Shown here in pieces: positions 42,401 through 51,400 of a stretch of 64,000 bases of DNA; the stretch's first letter is position 1, and every line of letters begins with the position of its first letter. The position numbers were made by a program, and so were the translations under genes. Below the pieces are notes generated by a model. That model was not told the DNA's origin. It made no database searches and saw only the letters and a program-made list of their open reading frames with translations. This DNA is from Nereocystis luetkeana. Lineage: Eukaryota; Sar; Phaeophyceae; Laminariales; Laminariaceae. The stretch lies in assembly GCA_031213475.1 (NCBI GenBank), contig JARUPZ010000035.1, forward strand, positions 1,559,199-1,623,198. Direction: 5' to 3'.

Positions 42401-45400
42401 TGTCTTGCCTGGTCGGTGAGAAGCCGATGTGCTCGGTTCCGGTATTGTATATTCGTATAGGGTTTCGCGAGTCTACGGGTCGTATATATAAATACGACTC
42501 CAGTACTACGGCCATGCATGACATGAGTGCGGTGAAATCCAGACTTTACCCCCCCCCCGTCCCCGTCCCGGGAATAAGAAGGAATAGATGCACAGATGTG
42601 CCCGTGTGGCAAAGCGATAGAGAGTAGAACTCACATAGTAGGAGAATGTGAAATATACAAGGAGGAACGGGATGTGTTAGAAGAGGAGATGAGGGATATA
42701 GAAGAATGTGACATGGAGGAGTTTGACACACTAGAAAGCAGCGAGAAAACGATCGCTATCCTAGGAGATAGATGGTGGCCACAGGCGGCCAAACAGGAAG
42801 GGGATAAGATTAGCAAAAGTTTCTATGTAATATATGGAAACAACGTATTGAGCGCCCAATTGTTGGAGGTGTCTCTATTCGGAGTAGGAACGGTGCTCCG
42901 TCTGGAAAGGGATGCGTGGTCAATGGTCAACTGACGAAGGCAAGCAACAAATGAGTACCTCCCGGCATCGTAGGGATGCGAGGGTCTATCGTCATATAAA
43001 TGCGACTACGGTCATGCATGGCTATTGAATTCGCTCTCTATTGAATTCGCTCTTCCCCCGCTCTCTGCTTGGTTGTGCGTCGGCTATATACTATTGATAA
43101 TAGATGGACTGTACCGAGGAGGACAACAAGGCGTTCAAGGACAAGATGGGCATCAAGGGCTTCCCTAGCTTCCGGGTGAGTGCGATGTGGGTACCAAGTA
43201 CCACTCTGTCCCTAAATATAGGAACCTTATTTTCACTAATATCGTAAAACGGTCTCTACACTAGTATTTAATGAAACCGTCCCTTTACTAGTATTCAATA
43301 AAACGGTCCTTATACTGCAATTCAATGAAAACGGTCCCTATACTAATATTCAATGAAAACGGGTGCTATATGTAGGGACTGAGTGGTACGCTACTGGTAG
43401 ATCATACCTGGTACCGTTCTATCCCTAGATGCAAGGAAGATATCACTAATACTACTGTAGGGATCGGGAACCGATTTGATAATAGTCTGCAGTTTGTTGT
43501 TGCAGAGAGAAACAGGCGTTATATACGAACAACACATAAATTATTCAAACGGTCCTCGTATCCCTGGACGTGTTGGTGTAGGCGTCTTTCTTTCTCCTCT
43601 TCTTTTTCCGAGTGTACGTTTACTACCACGGATTATGTTCCTGGTGTTGTTTGGTAGGGACGGGATGGTATATATTCCACAGGTCGTTAGTACCGTTTTC
43701 CTCACGTTGTGTGGTATGACACCGCCGTGTTCGTTTTATTTCTCTCTTCGAGATGCATTTTTGTTACAGCCTGTTTTGTGATGTGAGATCATGTTGTCAT
43801 CAGGGAAGTGAGATGATGTGAGATCATCGTTGTCATCAGGCTTACTCCGCGCTTTCTTTGCATGGGTTGCGTCTTTCTCTTACGATGTATTACGGGGGAC
43901 CATAGTTAATAGGACCAAATATTGTTGGTAAAAAAATTGAAATATATAGGTTTTCATGTATACCATAGGTCCTATTAACTATGGTCCCCCGTAATAGTTA
44001 GAAGTACAACTGCTTTACGCGTAGGCAGGTGCAACAGAAAATGATGCCTTCGCTGCCTTGTCCTGTGATGCATAAAACCTTGCGTCTTCTACGTATGCTG
44101 GGAATGTAACCACCGCACTGCTGTTGAATCGACGCCTGACCGTTGTCGGTTAATAGTTGTCGGTGTGTTTTATTTATTCCAGTGTTACAAGGTTGAGATC
44201 GGATTGTCGATTCTGAACAGCGATCGTCCCGATGTTTTGGAGATCGAGGTCGCGTTTCATTTTGCCCGTTTTTTTTTTTACTATACGCCGCCCCCCCCCC
44301 CCCCCCCCCTCCCACCCGCTTGTTCTTGTGGATGACTTATTGAACCCCACTTTTTTTTCTCTCTGGGTGTTTTTTTTTTTTAAATCTACAGATGTTCGAA
44401 GGGTCCATTGAGAGTGCGAAGGAGCACAAGCCTCCCAGGGTGATGCCCCAGCTCATGGAGTACTTCAAGGCGATCAAGGTGAGGCTTCCTCCTCCTCCGA
44501 AGCGGTGAAAGGGCGCAGAGGAAGCTACGTTGCGCGTGTGTGTGTGTGTGTTTTTTGGGATAAAAGTTGGATGGAAAAGAAGAACACGCTTCTCAGCTGT
44601 GAAATAAAAATTATTTTGAAACTCGGCGCTGCAAAGCTGCGTGTTTTTAGTGTACTCCGATCGCTCATCCTAAGGGGTGCGTCATAATGACGCCGGAAAG
44701 GATCGATGACTTCCCGTTTGATCACTTTTTTTTTTCGTACTCGCGGTTTCATTCAGATTGGTTAGCGGACCCTTTTCGTTTCGTCGAAGCCTAGGGCCAA
44801 TCGCTGGAGGTTGAGGGATAAAATGAAGCCCACTATTACGGGGGATCATAGTTAATAGGACCTACGGTACACACAAAAGCCTATAAACTTCGCTATTTTT
44901 GCTAACAATATTTGGTCCTATTAACTATGGTCCCCCGTCCTATATATTTAACCATTTTTACTAACAATATTTGGTCCTATTAACTATGGTCCCCCGTCCT
45001 ACCAGGTATATATTTAACCATTTTTACTAACAATATTTGGTCCTATTAACTATGGTCCCCCGTAATAGCGAGAGCCTGGATGATATATCCTCCGTCATTG
45101 TGCGCCTGGTGTCATTTCTTTAAATTGTCTTGCCTCGCCTTGCCTTGACATTTGTCTTGTCGTGCCTTGCGTTGCCTTGTCTTGTTTCGTCTTGTCTTTT
45201 CCTTGCGTTTTCCTTGTCCTTGTCCCGTCCTATCCTATCCTATCTTATCCTATTCAATGACTTTGCGCCCCATGTTCATGTTTCCGACGTTTTTGCTTGT
45301 GGGAAAGTACAACTAAAACAATAACCACAGCAAATTACCCCCCCCCCCCCCCCCCCCCCCGTGCTCCGTCTCGAAAGGGATGCGTGGTCAATGGTCAAAT

Positions 45401-48400
45401 GACTAAGGCAAGCAACAAATGAGTACGCCCCCCCCCCCCCCCCTCCCCCTCTCCCGCAGGATTAAGAGATGTATCCTAATGAATGTGATAGTAGCGAAGC
45501 TAGAATATGCGTGAGATGTATGGGAAGGGAACGCGAAGTTCGTAAAACTGTTGGAAACAGTACAGATGACAGCAGCTACAAAAATACTAAGATGCTCAAG
45601 TACGACTAGTAATACAGTATTAAGAGCAGAACTGGGAATGCACCCACTCAAGACAAATCGAAACATGAGAAAGTTGACATGGCAATATAAAGTAAAAAAC
45701 ATGCCAAAAAAGGGGTTGCCAGCCATAGTTGATGGAGCTGTATGGGAGGAAGTAACAAAAGGGCGATCTGGAATAAGGTGTTCTAGCGTAGTTGAGAAAG
45801 CATGGAAGACTATCGGAGGAAACCAAGAAGAGGTGATGTCCGCCGGGAAGTTTGGGGAGTACAAGGCAGCAGTAGAAGAAAGGATAAAAATAAGGGAAAG
45901 GCTAGCGCTAAGAAACAAGGTGAAATCGGAGAAACTAAGAGATGTACGGAAGGAACAAAAATGGAAACGTATTTGTACGGCCCAATAGAACTCGCGAAAA
46001 TGCTGAAACTGCGCTTTCGCGTAGGTGATCTGGACCTGCCAGAAAGAAGAAAGAGGTAACTGCACCAGTAGCCGGGAGGAGGAGGAAATAGATGCACAGA
46101 TGTGCCCGTGTGGCAAAGCACCAAATAAAGAGTAGAACTCGCATATTATTATAGGAGAATGTGAAATATACAAGGAGGAACGAGAGGTGTTGGAAGAGGA
46201 GATGAGGGAAATAGATGAATGCGGCATGGAGGAGTTTGGTACACTAGCTAGCGGCGAGAAAACGATCACCATCTCAAGAGATAGGTGGTGGCCACAGGCG
46301 GCCCAACAGGAGGGGGATAAGTTAAGCAAAAAAAAACTATGGAATATATGGAAAGAACGTAATAAGCGCCCAATTGTTGGACGTGTATCTATTAGGAGTA
46401 GGAACGGTGCTCCGTCTCGAAAGGGATGCGTGGTCAATGGTCAAATGACAAAGGCAAGCGACAAATGAGTACGCCCCCCCCGCCCCCTCCCCCCTTCCGG
46501 TTAGTAGTTCGAAGGGGTAGAGAGAAGTACTATACGGACGACCATAGTAAATAGGACCAAATATTGGTATTACGGGGGACCATAGTTAATAGGAGCTGTG
46601 GTATACATAAAAACCTATATATTTAACCGTTTCTACTAACAATATGTGGTCCTATTAACTATGGTCCCCCGTAATAGTAAAAATAGCGAAATATACATTT
46701 TTTTTGTGTACCGTAGGTCCTACCAGGTATTTATTATGGTCCCCCGTGATATTAATAGTAGAGTATCACCGTAAGCTGTAAATAGGAACCACCCACAGCC
46801 AACGAAGTGTTCGTTCGGCGCAAAATTCGAGAAAGGAAGCAAAGCTGTGGCGGAGGCGAACTAAGTTGCATCAGAAAAAGGGAAGAGTGTAGTGGTTCAG
46901 GAGGATTGCAGCGAGAGTTCACTAAGGGAGAAGAAGTAAATAGGTGTGTACGTAGCTACTCTGTAAACTTGAGAATGGAAAGGCAGGAGGGGCAGACCAT
47001 GTAGGGAATGAATGTATGAAGTACGGGGGAGACGGAAAGCTTGCTTGCCATGATGGTCGTGTTGTATACCTGGCTATGGAAAAACGAGTGCTCACCTACT
47101 GTACCGGGTACTAGGTAGGATGTGGAGAAAAGGAGCGGTAGAGAGAACTTATTTAAGAAAGGAGATAAGAGGCTGACCCGGGGAACTGTAGAGGGGTGTA
47201 GAGGGATAACGCTGTCGAGCACAGTAGTAGGCAACACATTTTGTGAGATTTTGAAGGATAGAATGGGAACAATGATGGGAGAAGGGAGACAAAGTAGGCG
47301 AAGGACAAGCAGGGTTCAGGCCAGACCGTGGCTGCGTAGACCATGTGTACACGTTAGGTACGATAATCCAAGGTACCAGGTAGGCAAGACGCGGGATTTA
47401 GAACGTAATGTTTCTCTCTTGGTATACAGAAGGCCTACGACCAGTGTGGAGAAATGGATTGTGGAAAAAGCTGTGGGAAATAGGGATCAGAGGGGAAATG
47501 TGGAGAATGGTGAATAATGCGACGGGATTTGCGAGAAGTGCTGTGAAGCTGGACGGGGAAATATAACTGGTATCATATGCCGATATATCACGAGGAGTTG
47601 CACAGGGATGTACGTTGTCATCTACTCTGTTCAAGACATGTGTATTAGCGACCTGATAGTAGCAGTCGAAGCAGCAAAGCAGGGAGTCACGGTGGAGGAA
47701 GATGCGGTGTCGGGATTGATGTTTGCGGATGGCTTCGTGGGGATATCAGAAACACCCGGAGGATTGCAGAAACAAATAGAGAAGACGCTAGAAAACACTG
47801 GGAAATGGAGGGTGACGGCGAACGTCAAGAAGTGCGCAGTAGTTGTCTGTAACAAATGCGGTGAACCCGGTAAATTTCGGTTGGAAGTGGGGAGAAGATG
47901 AATTGCCGATCGTAGACCAGTATACGTACCTTGGCGTGGAGATATTGAAAGACTGCTCTTGGGATGCACACACGGCAAAAGTAGTAGGGAAGGGTGAAGC
48001 ACACGTGGGTTAGATGGTTGCGTTCCTAACAGACTCGCACCTGGACACTAGGATCAAGAGATGCATCCTGATGAGTGTGGTAGTACCAAAGCTAGAATAT
48101 GCAGGAGAAGTATGGGAAGGAAACTCGAAGTTCGTAAAACCGTTGGAAACAGTACAGATGACAGTAGCTAAGAAAATACTAAGATGCTCAAGTACGACTA
48201 GTAATACAGTATTAAGAGCAGAACTGGGAATGTACCCACTCAAGACTAATCGAGACATGAGAACGTTGAAATGGCAACATAAAATAAGGAACATGCATCA
48301 AGCAAGGGACATGAAAAATGAGGTTGCCAGCCATGGTTGATGGGAGCTGTATGGGAGAAAATAACCACAGGGCGACCTGCAACGAGGTGGGATAGCGTAG

Positions 48401-51400
48401 TCTAGAAAGTATGGAAGGAGATAAAAGGAAACCAAAAAGATACTGGTATGATGTCCGCAGAGAGGTTTGGGACGTACAAGGCAGCAGAAGTAGAAAAAAG
48501 CATAGAAACAATGGAAAGGCTAGCGCTGGTAAACAAGGTGAAATCGGAGAACCAGTCGGGAGATACGGGGGATTGAGGGAAGGGATGGGAATGAAAACGT
48601 ATTTGCACGGCCCAACGGACTTCGATTGCGTGTTGATGACCTGGACCTGCCAGAAAGAAGAGGTAGGTACCAGGTGTACCAGTAGTCGGGAGGAGGAAGA
48701 AGTAGACGGACAGATGTGCCCATGTGGCAAAGTAATAGAGTAGAACTCACATGGTATATACGAGAACGTGAAATGATCAAGGAGGAACGGGATTTTCTGG
48801 AAGAGGAGATGAGGGAAATAGACGAAACGTGACGCGGAGGAGTTTAGTACACCAGATAGCAGCGAGAAAACGATCGCTCTGCTGGGAGATAGATGAGATG
48901 GTGGCCACAGGTGACGAAACAGGAACGGAATAAGACTAACAATAGCAAAGAGCTTTCCAACGCAAGTAATATAAGAAAACAACGTAGTGAGCGCAAAACT
49001 GTTGGGAGGTGTCTCTTGTTAGGAGTAGGAACGGTGCTCCGTCTCGAAAGGGATGCGTGGTCAACGGTCGAACGACTAAGGCACGCAGCAAATGAGTGCG
49101 CCCCGCCCCCCCCCCCCCCCACCCCCACCCCTGCCCTTTCGCGTTCTCGTGGATAGGACGGAGTGGAGCCGCCGCCCCCGCCCCCGGCCCCCAAGAGGCC
49201 CCCGTCGCCTCCTCTCATCGAACCCAAGGACAGCGAGGTGACCACGCTGACCAGGGACACCTTCAGGGCTTTCATCACCGACAACGAGTTCGCGGTGGTA
49301 GAGTTCTACGCGCCTTGGTGCGGTGAGTGCGAGAGGGTGGGGGGCGACGCGGTCGGTGCTTGGTGGGGGAGGGGACAGTGGGGGTGTTCGTGCGGACCAT
49401 GTTGGTGACGGTGGTGGTGGTGGTGGTGTTTCGCAAGGAGGCGGTGTTGGTGACGGTGGTGATTGTTCTGTGTTATGTTTTTCTGCTTGACCTGTTTGAG
49501 GAGGTTGGCCGTTTTTTCCTCTCTCGACTTTTTTGTTTTTACCTCTTCCTTCTCTTTTCTATACGTACACCATATAGTGTATAGATACACTGTTTATGTC
49601 GTATTATGGGTCTATCTATACATGTGTTTGTCACCAATTGTGTCGGAGAATTTGCTTTCTCGTGAGCGACCGAAGCCCTGAGATTTGAAACAAACCACGC
49701 GCTATTAATCAAATTTTCAGGTCACTGCAAGAAGCTCTTCCCCGAGTACACGAAGGCCTCCATCGAGCTTAAGGGCCACGACCCCGCTATCAAGTGAGTG
49801 TCACATCCCAATGAGTCCACGACGGCTCGCTCGCTTACGGCCGTCGAGATCTCTCGGACTCGAACCGTTTCACCCGTGAGGAACAGATGTTCAGAGACCT
49901 TCATTGTTGGGCGGGTAATAAAGACCTATTTCGACTTTTTGATAATGATTTCAGTGTGGGGGGGGCGGTCAGTCAAGGTGCCAAACCGCGGTGTTGTATA
50001 CCCGTCAAGGTCCCGTTTGGTCTTATTATACTGGTTGTAGTCCGGGGGGCGGTCAGTCAAGGCGGTCAAACCGCGGTCTCGTAGCATATGTCCGTCATCG
50101 TCAAGCCCTCTCTCTCACTTTTGGTGTTGTTCTATTGGTTGTAGTTGGGCGGCCAAACAACGGGCCAAACCGTAGTCTCCCATGAAGGGCATCTGTGCTC
50201 GTAGAGGGTTGACACGGCACGTCACCAAGCCCCCCCCCCTCCCCGGTGCTCCGTCTCGAAAGGCATGCGTGGTCACTAAACAAATGACTGAGGCAAGCAA
50301 GAAGCGAGCCCCCCCCTTCCGCTCGCGATGGTCTATGGTCATACGACTACGGCCATGCATGAAAATGAGTACACCCCCCCCCCCCCCCCCCCCCTTCCTC
50401 CCCTGCTTTCGTGCCACGCTGTATGTAATACATAACGTAATCGTAATAACGCCTCCGGTGATAGGCTTGGCAAGATCGACCTGAACGAAGACGAGAACAA
50501 GTCGGTGGGCAGCAAGTTCGGCGTCCGAGGCTACCCCACGCTGAAGATCTTCCGTAACGGCGAGCCCACGAGCTACGACGGCCCCCGCGACGCCGCGGGC
50601 ATCGCCAAATTCCTGAGGGCTGAGAGGACAAAGGTATAAATATAAGTTTTGTTACCTACCGCCGTTAATTTATCTAGTTGGTGGAAGCAAAAACGTTTTT
50701 TGAAACAGCTGGTTGGGATTTCGAGAGGTGTTGGATTCGTTCGTTTTTTTTTTGTTTGTTTTTACAAGTATTGTACGACGTGAAATGAAAAAACTGTGTT
50801 GGACCCTGGTGAGGCAGAGGATCACTGCTCGAAATCCGTGCATGAGATGATAGTGTTGTGTTTGTTTCGTCTGAAAGTTGAGCCAACTTTGTTATTCCAA
50901 GCCCTAAAATTGTCAAGTGCTGTGTCGAGTACCTGGTTTTTCATTTTGTCATCATCCCTCCCTCCCTCCGTCTCTCGCTCACCTCCCTCTCTCCCTCCCA
51001 TCCCTCCCTGCCTCCCCCCCCCTCGCTCCCTGCCGCCCCGTTCCGTGTGCTGGGTGTGCCGATGTGTTCCTGATGGTTGTTGATTGCTCAGTCACCTGAG
51101 GAGTTGGCGTCCGGTGATGATGACGATGACGACGATGAGGACGACGACGACGATGAGCCGGCGGCGGCGGTGAGAAACAACACAGAAGCCTCATTTCTTA
51201 TTTACATTTTACTATTTAGTTTCTGTCTGTTTTCAAAAATTATATTTATCGGGGCTTGTCAAGGACCGGCTCGGCTTTGGTGTCTGGTCTACTTCTGTGT
51301 ATTTTGTCTGTTTGCTTGCCGGTCTGTATGCCTGCCTGTCCGTCGGTCTATTGTCATGTCTTTTCTGTTTGTCGGTCTGTCTGTCATGCGGTAGGGCTAT

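Larger units (their letters stand above)
40736..43103 (+). other. PDI intron 2 (2.4 kb)
   Basis: Holds a GGGTC array, MITE-1, MITE-2, R2 and LINE fragments. 41600-42000 is unassigned apart from a cluster of four TACCAGGTA (41765-41794, partly overlapping). Confidence 0.8.
43176..44391 (+). other. PDI intron 3 (1.2 kb)
   Basis: Holds a Stowaway-like element, a MITE-1 and a poly(C) run (44291-44310). Open frames at 43476-43781 are not supported as coding. Confidence 0.8.
44479..49156 (+). other. PDI intron 4 (4.7 kb)
   Basis: About three quarters is transposon: an expanded MITE-1, LINE tail, LINE fragment, nested MITE-1 pair and the long LINE copy. 45070-45335 is CTTGT-rich low-complexity sequence. 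Confidence 0.85.

Noticed and set aside
44183-44255. Possible extra PDI exon after TTATTCCAG
   Set aside because: No thioredoxin-fold match, and exon 3 joins exon 4 directly in phase with a sensible protein (GFPSFRMFEG).
45403-46437. 344-codon minus-strand frame
   Set aside because: Antisense shadow of the LINE coding region on the plus strand.
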